Source: Thuidium tamariscinum (lineage: Eukaryota > Streptophyta > Bryopsida > Hypnales > Thuidiaceae). Taken from it: a stretch of 64,000 bases of DNA. The notes under the pieces are model-generated. The model was not told the origin of the DNA and ran no database searches. It saw only the letters and a list, made by a program, of their open reading frames with translations. A program made the position numbers and the translations under genes. Location of the stretch: NCBI GenBank assembly GCA_947034885.2, contig OX344751.2, forward strand, positions 9,300,001 through 9,364,000, written 5' to 3'. This document shows, one piece after another, positions 37,051 through 48,268 of this stretch (position 1 is its first letter; each line of letters opens with the position of its first letter).

Positions 37051-38076
37051 GGAGCAATGGAGTCCTATGATCTCTCAATCAAACTATCCTTCTTCTCAAA
37101 ATTCTCTCTGTAGTTTAATTCAATTCTTTCCCAACCAAAAATTATCACTAAGTAGTTTTTTCCCTTCTTCACTCTCAGCCAGTTGACACTTGGTGTTAAA
37201 AAAAACCCTGAAAAAACAAAAAAGGGGCTCTCAGGCATCATCCCCAGGAAGTGATGGTGTGATGTGAGAACTTGGCCTCATGGCCTGGCTAACTGGCTGT
37301 ATGGCCTGGCTTGATTAGCCTTGATAACCGGGCTCTGGTTGCTTGCCCGAACTGGTTGTTTTGTTACCAAATCTTTGGCTGTTGCTCGCCAATACTTTAG
37401 GTCTCCAATTGGGGACCCTTTAACAAAACAAACATGGAATTATACTTAGGAAAGTCAAAGCTTTGCCATTGGGCGAATAATTGATAAAAAATGATTAGTA
37501 TCCTTAAAAAATTGGCGATAGCTTCGCCGTCTAAGGAATTTCACCCTTGATTCCTGGAAAATTTGGCAAGGGGTTGCCTTCCAAGGAGTTCTAAAGAATT
37601 AGAGTTTCCACTAAACACGGTTTCTTGTGGATCACAATTCAACGGTTAGGCCCTGGGGGAATTCTCAATAAGCCTATCCAGACTGTAAATTCTCCGAAGA
37701 GACTAATCACGAAGGATTATGATTTCAATCCCACAAGAATCACAAAGATAACTAGTACAAAAGACCCAAGGGGTTAGAAGAACCCCAAGAAGACACAAAG
37801 ACTTCCAATAAAACCACAACAAATGCTCCAATAATTGAAGACAACTTGTAATAGCAAAGGATGTTTAGAAAATACCAACAAGGTTGGAGTAGAGTGAAGG
37901 TAGCAACACACGTCCTTGAATTTGCAATATAGCAATCAATGACACTAGAAGAAGGTTTGAAATGGCAATAGAAGATTGTAATGGTTGTAAGTTGTGGTGT
38001 AAGACAGCAAGAGGTTGATGTATGAAATGAGATTTTGAAAAATGAAATAGAGGTGTGAAATGAGGGGAGGGGGAGG

Positions 38077-38085
38077 CCTTTTATA
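38077..38085 (-). promoter_or_regulatory. TATA box of LTR P
   Basis: TATAAAAGG on the minus strand. The related LTR has TATAAAAGG at 44613-44621 in the corresponding position. This conserved box sets the LTR orientation; transcription would run leftward. Confidence 0.5.
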
Positions 38086-38311
38086 CATTTCCAAGGCCTC
38101 CTCTCCCTCAAGTTACGTTCTAAACTACCAAAGAAAAAACCAAATAAACAATCTAAAAATCTGTCCTACTATTGTAGCTACTCTAAATTTTGGAGAAATG
38201 GCCCAATCGCCCAACGGACAGTGCCATTAGCTTCAGAAGACCCAAATTAGTCTAAGGAAACCTCTACCCTTTACTTCCAGAGCCTAATTGCACTTAAAAG
38301 CTAACACTTAC

Positions 38312-40786
38312 CTCGGGGGGTGCACTCCCATTTTCTTTATTGGTAACATGCGATCAAATGAAGGGTAATTTTAATTGCCATAGTGCTAAATTTTAGACAA
38401 TTTTTTGAAGTACATTTGGGTCATTGAAATAGGAGCTAGGGAATTATAAGTAATGAAGGGTAGGGAATAATATTCAAATTTACCTATTTTTTTTTTCTAA
38501 AGTAGCCTACCTAAAAATGTACTTCCAAAATCTGAATTCTTAAAATGCAATATAGATGGCTCCCCCAAAATCTCTACATTAAGAACTACTATAATAAATG
38601 AAAGAAATATCCAAGGCTGGAATCTTGTGTGGTTTGCTTGGATGGAATTCAATTTCATTGGATAAAAAAAGTCATTTGTCATGCTTTGGCGCTTGGATGA
38701 AGTGGAAGCGGATGAATTGGCAGCAGGGTGTCTGTTTTCAGAAGCAGGGTTTTAAGCAAATTGCCTTAAGGTGTAGGGTACAGTTTGCTCCCAAATGCTA
38801 AGGTAGTCGGCTCTGTAATGGAGCATCTAAGGGCTGGTCCCCTTTTTTCATGTATTTACTTGAATGGAAATATTTTTAGTCCATTTTTCAGAGAAAGAGA
38901 AATTGAAGAAGAATCTAACACAAGTGGTTTCATAATTTTTGACGCATTTTTGAATTAGTTATGAATTTTCAAAGGAGATGTGATGTAGGTCCCTATTATA
39001 TGTCTCTAGGTCTTCTATGAATGGTTCACTTGGAATTTCTAAAGAAAGATGGAAAAGCAAAGAGCATGATTGGCTCAAGAGGGGGTCCGTATTGTTGGAA
39101 GGTTTGTTTATTTGTTTGTTTGTTTGTTTTGACACAAATAAAGGAAACCTTTACTGCGAGGGGTTAAAGTACAAACACCTAGCAGGTAAGCAACAAGCTG
39201 GAAGGTTGTTTTGAGGGTTAAGGTAGTTGATTCTAAAATGGAATGGGCATTAAGAATGTACCCTATAAAAGGCTGTAAAATGGACAATTGGTGGTTCTTA
39301 AATGGACCTCCACATTCATTGAATGAATCAAGAAAAGATGCATTGGGAATAGTGAGAGCCAATCATGCTCTTTGCTTTTCCATCTTTCTTTAGAAATTCC
39401 AAGTGAACCATTCATAGAAGACCTAGAGACATATAATAGGGACCTACATCACATCTCCTTTGAAAATTCATAACTAATTCAAAAATGCGTCAAAAATTAT
39501 GAAACCACTTGTGTTAGATTCCTCTTCAATTTCTCTTTCTCTAAAAAATGGACTAAAAATATTTCCATTCAAGTAAATACATGAAAAAAGGGGACCAGCG
39601 CTTAGATGCTCCATTACAGAGCCGACTACCTTAGAAGGTGGGCTCCTAAATGCTGTAAAGGAGGTCTCAAATGCAAAAAGGTGGGCTGTGGATTGAAAAA
39701 AAGTACGATGCAGATTGCAAGAACTGGGCAAATTCATTGATTCGGAATGCACTCCCAATTTTTTTCATGAATTTATTTTCTACTCTAAAATGTGCTGCTA
39801 CCTTGCATTGTATCGGAAAATGCACCTTAGACTTCACAACAATAACCTTCACTTGCAACCTAGAATTAATTTGTCACTAGTTATTGTTTGCATCTCAATT
39901 TCTTCTTGCTTGATTTCAATTTCTTAGTTGTGCAATTGTGGATGTGCAAGTAACATAGGATTGAATGGCAGCCAAAAACGCAACATTCATTAGGCAAAGG
40001 CTGTCTACAGTTTTTTTCTCTTTGCTTAGGTCAAGTGTATTTAAAAGCAACTATTGTTTTTTTCATGTTGGCATTTTGAACTTGTGAACCAAAATTTTGC
40101 TATCCTATAGCCTTTCAAATTTTGAGACATTGTAAATGCTAGCAACTATATTTTGTAACACATTTGTTTGTCTCTGTAAATTGCATCTAAACCCAAATTT
40201 GAGGTTGCATTTTGACTACCAAATTCACAAGTATCACCTCCTTTTCTATGATTCAAAACCTTGTGCATGTATATTTAGTTTTGTTCAAGGCAATTTGTGC
40301 TTCAACTACTTTGAAATTGAAATCAATTTGTCATTGGAGATACTTTGCCTTGTAGTATATTGTATGTATGAAAGTTGCTTTTGAAGTTTTTTGCCTTTGT
40401 AGACCATTATTAGACTAGCATATCAAGTTCTCAATGGTAGGTTCTAGTATCAACCAAGGTAGTACTTGAATTCTTTGTAAAGTTTGCCTAGTTTGTACAC
40501 TGTTTTGGATAGGTCAAGTTGTTAATCGCAAGTTTGAGTATGAACTAATGAAATGTTTGCAATTTTTCTTTTACCAATGTTTAGGATTTATAATGAAAAT
40601 AGGGTATACAAAATACTCTCTCCAATTTTTTTTAATGAAATATAGGGTATATAAAATGACTATAATTTAGAAATTTAGATAAATATAGTCCTACAAAAAT
40701 TCAAAAAATTTACCCACATAGCCTACATGTTATAGGGGTTTGAACGCACAGTACCCATAAACATTCTATAGAGTGCACCCCCCGAG
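38312..40786. mobile_element. hAT-like non-autonomous element in LTR P
   Basis: Perfect 16-bp terminal inverted repeats CTCGGGGGGTGCACTC / GAGTGCACCCCCCGAG, with an 8-bp duplication ACACTTAC (38304-38311 and 40787-40794). An 8-bp target is typical of hAT elements. The 2475-bp length includes the 831-bp foldback; the rest has only short unrecognised frames and no transposase. Confidence 0.8.
38801..39631. mobile_element. foldback element with 276-bp near-perfect arms
   Basis: Arms 38801-39076 and 39356-39631 are of equal length and differ at about three positions by eye. Ends AGGTAGTCGGCTCTG...; flanked by TA (38799-38800, 39632-39633). The arm sequence is homologous, though diverged, to the left terminal ~265 bp of the large element at 35316 (shared GTATTTTCAGT/ATATTTTTAGT, CACAAGTGG/CGCAAGTGG, TTATGAATTTT). 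The 279-bp loop includes a GTTT tandem run (39111-39128). Confidence 0.85.
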
Positions 40787-40963
40787 ACACTTACGAACCA
40801 GTAAAAAGGGTGAAAAATCTATCTTTTGGAATTGATTTTTTCCAAAGGTTTTGACTAGCTAAAGTTGTCAGGAAGGTCCAAGAATGTTGGAAAAGAGTCT
40901 AAGTTGACCCGAATTGGACTCCATACGCTCCCCGTACGCCGGTCAACTTGCAAGAATTATGGT

Positions 40964-41193
40964 CACTAGAAGAAAACCATGTTAGAATTGTTGAAAACAT
41001 GTCATGTAGTTTGCGTTGAGTTCCTGTTTGAAAACGCAGTCCAAATGCAGTGAAAACACAAAAAAACGCAGAAAAATGCTTTTTCTGCGTTTTTTGTGTG
41101 TTTTCACTGCATTTGGACTGTGTTTTCAAACAGGAACTCAACGCAAACTACATGACGTGTTTTCAACAATTCTAACATGGTTTTCTTCTAGTG
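40964..41193. mobile_element. CACTA-type palindromic MITE, 3-bp target GGT
   Basis: Ends CACTAGAAGAAAACC and GGTTTTCTTCTAGTG; flanked by GGT (40961-40963, 41194-41196). It is the same family as 31057-31264, with a longer, nearly perfect 230-bp palindrome. The inner stem carries AAAACGCAG and its inverse. Confidence 0.85.
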
Positions 41194-42281
41194 GGTAAAA
41201 CCTTTAAAACTTGTTGCCATTGTTGGTTCTGGTACTTGTTGATGTCAGAATGTCTTGAAATTTGGCGGGACGCTTATTTATGCTAAAACATACTATCCTA
41301 ATTTTTAGTGGGATTTTACCATCACCGTGGAATTTTCTATGATTTTCCAATTGCTGGTAAAAGCGGTTGACTTCCCATGGAGTCATTTCCGTAATCCAAA
41401 AAATTACGAAACTTTTAGGGGATGTTCTAGGAATCCCCCTAATGACAAGTGCAAGGTTTTGCTAAAAATCTACACTATCCAAATAAAATAGAAATTGCAC
41501 TATAGTGGAATTAATTCCTTCGGGGAGGAATCATTCCCGTACAAAGGAATCTCCATGAATTAGCTTTGCCATGACGCTCGTAGGAGACTGTCGGACTCCC
41601 GTGGTTGCCAATCGGAGCCCAATCTTCCGGGATCCTTGTCAATATTCTGGTAAGGCCCACCTTAGTGCTTTTGTGCTAAGTCGTATCCCGAATATTAGCT
41701 AATGCAATCTTCTGGTAATTGCGTAATATCATGTCTAATTTCCTGATAAGATGTAGAAATTGGCTCTAAGGAGTCTTTTAAGGTACTCCGGAATCATTAT
41801 AACCAATTCTCTATCATTAGCGGGAATTGTATCAATTCTACTTTGAACACTCTTTTTAGTTGATTTTTAACCATAATGACCCTAAATATGAGCAATAAGC
41901 GGGAAAAAAAAATCCAAGGCCTGAGTGACAATGACAGGACTCACAAAGGGTCTAAATACTTTCCAAAAAACGTCCTTGCATGCAACAAAAACGGACCCTA
42001 TGTAACACTTTAATGTTCCCCATGTGAGCACTATTTCAAAACTTGTGGAGGTCATTATAATTGTGTCCACATGGAGTGTTGGAAGCGGCCCTGTCAGATA
42101 CTAAAATCAATCGCGCAGAACGTGAAACAAACTTGAAGTGGCTTTAAAAGCACCCTCCTTGAAGTAGCGCCGAGCGTAAGTCACGAATAGAGATTCACAA
42201 CTATGGATGTGCATCTAGGGTATGGCCACGTTCATCAAGTTGTGACCGTTGTAGTCCTTGTAGAAAATAAGAAGGTAGGTT

Positions 42282-42448
42282 TCATGGCGTCATCCGCATC
42301 TTTTGCATTTGAAGCTTGATCTGCGTGGCGATGCGATGATGTTGCCAGCGGCCTTGCAGCCCTTCGGAAAGCGGAGGAGGTTTCGTGGAGATGGTGATGC
42401 AGTTGGCGTCGTTGTTCATGTTTTTTGCAAGCGGCGAAGGTTTTACTA
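42282..42448 (-). pseudogene. 3' part of an interrupted reading frame
   Basis: Minus-strand frame of 55 codons plus stop, containing AKNMNNDANC and ending QKMRMTP. With the solo LTR (42454-46020) and one CCAAG removed, it joins in the same frame to the 113 codons at 46021-46360. The product is not recognised. It is the downstream end of whatever gene the LTR entered. Confidence 0.55.
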
Positions 42449-42600
42449 CCAAGTGTGGGCGCTTCATTCCCACCCTTGGAATTAAGCGATCACAACCAAG
42501 CTCTTGTTTACAAAACTACTCTTACGGTGTCTAAGCGTCAAACCCACTGTGCCTTCCAAGCAATGGATCTTTTGCTACTCTAATTATCCTCGGTGTGTAC

Positions 42601-42745
42601 TTGTTTCGTTCCCTTGTCCTACTTCTAATTACTTCCTCACTTTATGTGTTTCGTTCTCTTATCCTACCTCTAACTACTTTCTCACTTTATATGTTTCGTT
42701 CTCTTGTCCTACTTCTAATCGCTTCCTTCTGCCCAATCTAAGGGG
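42601..42745. repeat. tandem repeat, ~48-bp unit, in LTR Q
   Basis: Three imperfect copies of a unit containing TGTTTCGTTCTCTTGTCCTA. It is followed (about 42830-43130) by irregular pyrimidine-rich CTACTCTACGTATT-like microrepeats. Confidence 0.65.
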
Positions 42746-43481
42746 TTATTCCTCCTATTTTACCCCCATGGGTTGCCTTTGGTTGACTCTACTCCCTGCT
42801 TGGCATTTTCTCTACGTATCTACCCTTTTGTTGATCTACTCTACGTCTTTGTCTTTGCTTTATTCTACTCTTCGTATTTGTCTTGGTTTTAGTCTAATCT
42901 ACGTCTTCCTCTACTCTATGTATTTGTATTCTTCTACTCTATGTGTTTGTATTTGTCTACTCTATGTATTCTTCTACTCTACGTATTCTTCTACCCTACG
43001 TATTTGTTTTAATCTACTCTATGTATTCTTCTACCCTACGTATTTGTTTTAATCTACTCTACATATTCTTCTACTCTACGAATTTGTTTTAATCTACTCT
43101 ACGTAATTGTATTCCTTTAATACACCCTACGTATTTCATTCTATGTTCGTGTCTTCGTTAGTTTACTTCTCTTCTAGTTGTGGTTGTCTTCTTATTCGTG
43201 GTTGCTAATCACCGGACCTTAATCTTACTTGAGATGTTATCTAACTAATTCCCTATTGCATCAATTAACTTAAATCAAAAGAAGGTTTAGAAGCCCACCT
43301 CCGTTCCATGTGTCCGGTCCTCTTCACTCCACGCCATGTCCATCATTGCCATGTCTTAGCCCCGGCCCTTTCAATTATCCCCTTCCGGTTGTTTTTTACA
43401 AATAGGTCTCTTTCTCAAACTATCTCCCCACCTACTAGTGTCTACTATTTCCTAGCTCAACTAACCTCTAAACTATCCCCT

Positions 43482-43606
43482 TCACCAACTAATTCCTACA
43501 CTAGCCTAAACCAACTAATTTCTACACTAGCCTAACCAACTAATTTCTACACTAGCCTAAACCAACTAATTTCTACACTAGCCTAAACCAACTAATTTCT
43601 ACACTA
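43482..43606. repeat. tandem repeat, 26-bp unit, in LTR Q
   Basis: About five copies of a 25-26 bp unit built from CCAACTAATTTCTACACTAG, nearly identical to one another. The units are contiguous without spacers. Confidence 0.8.
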
Positions 43607-43612
43607 GTTTTT

Positions 43613-43850
43613 TGCCCAAGGACCCCCTGGACCCCCGAAGGCCCCTGGACCCCCGAACCCCTTGGACCCCGAGTCCCCAGACCCCCGAGCCCTCCTGACC
43701 CCCTGCGGTACCCGGCTGCGGACCCGGCTGGCGGCCCGACTGGCTGGCTGCGGTACCCGGCCGCAAGACCCGGTTGCGGTACCCGGCTGGTTGGCAGGCT
43801 GCGGGCTCTAGCTGGCTGGCTGGGCGCGGTCCTTGGCTGGTCCAACGCTG
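43613..43850. repeat. GC-rich low-complexity tract in LTR Q
   Basis: Dense CCCC/GGACCCCC runs (43619-43700), followed by CCGGCTG/GGTACCCGGC repeats. This is strikingly GC-rich against the AT-rich window. The minus (sense) strand has many GGG runs. Confidence 0.7.
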
Positions 43851-44124
43851 GAGTTTGGAAACAAACTTTTGATTTTTGATTTTCAAGTGAAACTAGGAAC
43901 TTCTTAACCAAAACAACTAATGTGGCCCAAGGGGTTTAACCCAATGGATGTTGGATGCTAAATGTTGACTTAGTGCCAACCGTGTTGGACACTAAACGTT
44001 GATTCTAACTTAAGGAGAAGGTTATTTGACACCCCGCTAAGACTTAGGGGGTTCAAAGCTTCGCCGTGAGAGTGAGGCGTTTTAACACGTGGCTAAGACC
44101 TTTAGTTTCTAGGAAAGGTGGGGG

Positions 44125-44295
44125 TTCATAGCTTCGTCGTCCCCTATGGGACTAAGTTAACCCCGTGACTAATAGAAGAGGGAGAAGAGGGTGAACATAC
44201 AATTTATCTAATGCTATAGTCAAAGCTTCACCGTCCCCTATGGGACTAGATTAACCCCGTGACTAAGAGAAGAGGGAGAAGAGGGTGAACACACA
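44125..44295. repeat. two-copy direct repeat, ~78-bp unit, in LTR Q
   Basis: The unit containing CCCCTATGGGACTAAGTTAA and AGAAGAGGGAGAAGAGGGTG occurs twice with few differences. Confidence 0.7.
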
Positions 44296-44612
44296 ATGCA
44301 GCATACTCTCGAAGTCACCTCCCTAGTAACCCCTCAGTTCCTCCCAAGTTCTCTCCCACAACACCTCTCAATAGTGGCACAATACAACAGTGAACCAAGA
44401 TTAAATTGCATAAAGTTCTACCAACTTGGGGGGGTCTCAAGTCCCCAAGTACAAACCACACTTACTAAAGGGTGTAAAAACCCCAAAAGACCATCAAAGG
44501 CTCCCTTGGCATCAAAAGCCAAAGGAAATCCGGCATAACCCGGGCCCAATAGTCCTCCTCCCTTAAATGGGTAGGAGTGAGAAAAGAGAGAGAATGAGAG
44601 GAGAATGCCGCC

Positions 44613-44621
44613 CCTTTTATA
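44613..44621 (-). promoter_or_regulatory. TATA box of LTR Q
   Basis: TATAAAAGG on the minus strand, in the same relative place as 38077-38085 in LTR P. It suggests U3 is about 44.6-46.0 kb and transcription runs leftward. Confidence 0.5.
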
Positions 44622-46020
44622 CTCAAAAGGGAGCAACCCCCCCCCCTTAATCTACTAAGAATAATTAGATGAGGGAATTTAGGAGGTTCGTACATGTTTA
44701 CCAATCCCAAATCTAACTATCCACCTAAAATCTACACAATTTGAATTGAGAAATTCAAATCTTACCTAACCTTACAAGAACTTGCAAAACCACCTAATTT
44801 ACCTTCCCCCAAATCTACAAGTTCTCACATGGGAGAAGTTCCCATGTGTTCCCACCTACTTAATTTGAAATTACTTACACCAAGCACTTGGAGACACCTC
44901 CACTAACTTTTTGAGGTGGTACTTGCTCCTACATGTGCTCGGAGTTCCCCATGCGTTCCCTACACGTTTCCCACAGCCATTGGGGCCCAAACTCCCCAAA
45001 AAAGCATTGAGGGGCCTTAAACCCCAATTTCTCCTCCATGTGCTGTCTCCAAAAGGCTAACTTTTGGAGTTTAGCTCCGAATGGCAAACGGATTGCGTCA
45101 TTGGGTCCGGAAGGCCATAATTAGCTTGAAAGGAACTTTTTACCCCTTACACTATGTCCAAATTCTCAAAGAATCTTAGTGTAAGCTGGGGTCAAAGTTG
45201 GGATAAATTCCCAACTTTTGGAGTTTGGCAATTTTGGACCCCAAACCTTCACCAATCTTCTAAGTAGATGGAAAGGGGTAGGAATAGACCCAATATAGGC
45301 TTCGTTTCGATGTCGTATGGCCCCGGTACGCCAATCAACTGCAGCTTCCGTCATTTAAATTGTCAGTTGGGGAGGAATGTCGTCGATTCGGGATCTTCCA
45401 ACTATCAATTTGTCTTGAAACTTGGGAAAGCGCTCCGTTGGTGTGAGACCGCCTCGCCGGATTTTTAGTGGGATTTTACCGCACTTTGGGATATTCTTTT
45501 GAATTCCCATCCGAAGTCCACCGCAGTTGACCGTCTGGGAAAATATCCAAACAATGTCGGAAAATTCCCAAACTTTAGAGGGGACCACCCATGGGATCCC
45601 CCCACTTGGATGCAAATCTGCATCCCCACTGCGTGCTCCTAGAATTAGGAAATCGCCCGATAGCTGCATTTCAAGGTTAGTATTTTGCCCATATTCTCTT
45701 CGATGCTATGGGGAGTGGGGGATTCCTCCTAGATCCCCCGATGAGGACTTCCTAGCCTAGACAGGGCCTTTTTAGGCTTCTTACCCTAATCCTGCACATC
45801 TCTATCAGTTTGGCGTCTATTTAGCTAAGACAAGGCCCGTTTTGGATGTAAACTATCCTAAATCCCACCTAATGACCAAATGGCACATTGGTAATTATGT
45901 GTAATGCCAATACCGGTTTAATGCCCTTTTGTGGGTTTTATAAGCCTAATTACGCCTTAGTTTATGTAGGAATTCGAAAAAAGAACTCGTGAGTCCCCGG
46001 TGACGAATCGGGGACTCACA

Positions 46021-46360
46021 CCAAGTAGCTAGCTTGCCTGGGGCTTCTTTGGAGCGGACTAATCTTTAGCAATCCTTGCGATGATATACAACATTGCATG
46101 GTCAGGTAAGTGCTTCCTTCAAACCCTAAGATTTTTGCACTTGTTCCACCATTGCAAATAGCTTTCCACTGCTTGTCATATTTGTCTGATTGACACTTCC
46201 TTTGTTTGTGATTTGTACATAATGTACACCTCTGTGATTCCTTTTTCGATGAGTGGAGAGCCACAGCTAAAAGGCGTCCTTCTTCATGGCCGTAGATCCG
46301 GCCAAGTGGGCTCCGTCGCTGGCAAGTAGGAGTCGTATACAATTTCAATTTGCGCTTCAA
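46021..46360 (-). pseudogene. 5' part of an interrupted reading frame (Cys/Lys-rich), unknown
   Basis: 113 open codons on the minus strand, basic and cysteine-containing (CTLCTNHKQRKCQSDKYDKQ), cut at codon 114 by solo LTR Q. The frame continues at 42448 for a further 55 codons. An upstream stop in this frame lies near 46392, and the neighbouring frame 46357-46647 overlaps it by four bases. The gene may therefore be frameshifted, or the two may be joined by splicing. No family is recognised; the Cys spacing could be metal-binding, but that is speculation. Confidence 0.45.
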
Positions 46361-46647
46361 TTGCTGGGGAACACGTTTGTAAGTGCAATCTTATTGTCAA
46401 ATGGTTTCAGGCACCAATGCATTTGACAGTACTTGTCTTGTACACTTGGCCTTGGTTCATGCTTGATGCATATCTGACCATCAAATTCACAGGTGTGATC
46501 TGGGACGAATGTAGGAAAAGACTCTTCTGTAGAAGTTACTACTCGGAAGCCAACCCAGGATAACCGGTGAGCAATTGTGCCCCATTGGCAACCGCGCCCA
46601 TTACTGCTCACTGCTGAAGATCTTTTCCTCGCTTGATGATGATTCAA
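46357..46647 (-). pseudogene. Cys-rich open frame, unknown
   Basis: Minus-strand frame of about 96 codons with balanced composition and several cysteines (CEFDGQICIKHEPRP, DKYCQMHWCLKPF). It ends four bases into the next frame. It has no obvious ATG start. It lies downstream of the pogo-like transposase on the same strand and may be a second gene of the large element or a captured host exon. Not recognised. Confidence 0.35.
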
Positions 46648-48268
46648 AATAACGATGATTCGAAATATTAATATTGCTCATGCGGCCTTTAGTTGGAGCT
46701 TTGGATGCCTCTGAAGTCGAAACTAGCAGTTTGGTGCCTCACTGGTAGACTTTGAAGTTGCTTCAACGGCCGAAGTAAGCTCGTTTCTGCTCTTTCTTAT
46801 CAAGAACCTGTTCAATCCAAACATAACCTACAAAAATTGGAAGTTGTAACGTACATTCTGCTTCACACTCTGCTTTGATCATAATCATTTTCAGTGGCAG
46901 ATTAAGCGTCGCCATGGAGCGGGACCAGGGCTGACGCTACTCCATCGGAAGGAACAACTGAAGAAGAGAATGAAGCCAGCGGCGCCTAGCACCTCCTTCG
47001 ACCGTACAGCGCCTCGTTCCCTCCATCGATCCCAGCTCGGCTGCTTCTGCTACTGCGACCGCTCAGGTACTCCCTCTTCTATATATTTCAGTGTCGCTGG
47101 GGTCGGTCCTCTTGAGGACGTTGTGTGAAAAGCCAATCCTTGAACATGAGAATTACCCACGGCAAGGACAGGGTTGGGGCATACACATCACCTCACAAAG
47201 ACGAATCCCATAGTTAAGTTGTATCCATCCTCGGCAGGTCGATGTTGCTCGTACAAGCTCGCCGAACCTCTCCACTGGCTTTTGTAACTCGATCGACTGT
47301 GAACGGCTTGACCTCCCCTGGTCCGACTGCTGTGAGCTATTTGTGTTTTATATGTATTTACAAGTTGTTTTCGTATGTCGTATGAGTACTTGCAGAAGAG
47401 CACTGCATGCAACTTGTAATATAAATAATGGATTGCCACTCATGGCTTGTTCATACGGATGACAGATTTTCTTTCTGTTTCACAGTTCAACGATGTTGAA
47501 ATTTCTGCATTCCAAACTTGCATTGCATCGAGTATCTTAGCTTTGTACATCTCAGGCGAAGAAGTTGGCAGATGTGCGAAGCATTGGACCTGCGACCTCC
47601 GGACTTTAGGAGCTGTGGAGTTGCGAACTACCGGACCTACGAACCAAGGCTACGGACCAGCGGTGATCTGATCTTGGTAAGATTCTTGAACTTCAGTACT
47701 AGTCTGTATTACTTTGAAGTTATATATGTCCACATTTTGGGAACCCAGAAAATAGGCTCTCTAGAGAATGATGAAATCATCTCTTTGCTTTTAGTTGTCT
47801 TTGTAGTGATTTTGTACTGTACACAGTCACACATGCAATTCCTCAATGTACAGGAACCTCTTCATACTAATTTTCCTCCCTCTAGGATGCAGTCATACAC
47901 CTCATATTCAGCTGTGATGCTTTGAAATATGCTTCCTTTCATGGCATAAATGTTTGGAATAAATCTTAGAATTCAATAAGTTTCATTGAAAACGTTTCTT
48001 CAAAATACATTGGGTAAAACATAGTAATACATGAACTGAATCCTGAGACAATGAGAATTTCATGTACATACTTTAAACAACTATGCAAAAGCGTGCATTG
48101 TAGAGAAATGACTCTTCTAAATATTTCCTAAAATTAGAAAAAATATAATTTAAAGTAAAAAACGAAAGTACATAACAGAAGGTAGAAGGAAACTGACCTC
48201 TTGCACATATTGTGAATTGCCTTGTGCGTTGAATTCCATAATGATGAGTCTTAGTATATTCTAAAAAT
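46648..48268. other. GC-moderate stretch with possible exon, no firm gene
   Basis: 46.9-47.1 kb is GC-rich and resembles a 5' leader with a donor-like CAGGTACTCC. A possible internal plus-strand exon (47487-47676) lies between TTTCTTTCTGTTTCACAG and TTGGTAAGATTC, with an open frame. Nothing in these peptides is recognised. 47.9-48.27 kb is AT-rich non-coding. Confidence 0.3.

Larger units (their letters stand above)
35582..41945 (-). mobile_element. solo LTR P (retrotransposon), with nested insertions
   Basis: Runs from TGTGGGCGCTTTATTCCC to GACAGGACTCACA and is flanked by AAGGG on both sides (35577-35581, 41946-41950). It contains a hAT-like element (38312-40786) and a CACTA-type MITE (40964-41193). 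Removing these and their target copies leaves about 3.65 kb, close to the related solo LTR at 42454-46020. Shared landmarks in the same order include the first ~45 bases, TTAGTGGGATTTTACC and a TATA box on the minus strand. No gag/pol, primer-binding site or second LTR is found, so it is a solo LTR oriented on the minus strand. Confidence 0.8.
42454..46020 (-). mobile_element. solo LTR Q (retrotransposon)
   Basis: TGTGGGCGCTTCATTCCC ... CGGGGACTCACA, flanked by CCAAG (42449-42453, 46021-46025). Length 3567 bp. It is related to LTR P but well diverged. It has its own 5-bp duplication, so the two are separate insertions rather than a pair bounding one element. Promoter orientation is minus strand. 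It carries several tandem repeats and a GC-rich tract. Very long LTRs are known in some plant Gypsy lineages; the lineage cannot be told without the internal domain. Confidence 0.85.

Noticed and set aside
42504..43052. 182-codon frame rich in Ser, Tyr, Leu and Cys
   Set aside because: It lies in pyrimidine-rich tandem repeats of LTR Q on the antisense strand; composition and repetition explain it.
43482..43606. CRISPR-like array
   Set aside because: The 26-bp units are contiguous with no unique spacers, in a plant retrotransposon LTR.
43573..43911. Pro/Gly/Arg-rich frames on the minus strand
   Set aside because: They are low-complexity translation of the GC tract, open in more than one frame, with no domain.
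35582..46020. LTRs P and Q as the two LTRs of one retrotransposon
   Set aside because: Each has its own perfect, different 5-bp duplication (AAGGG, CCAAG), they are strongly diverged, and the 508 bases between them include the continuation of an interrupted frame rather than a retroelement interior.
46357..46647. Classical zinc-finger protein
   Set aside because: Cysteines are present but their spacing matches no zinc-finger pattern I can name with confidence.
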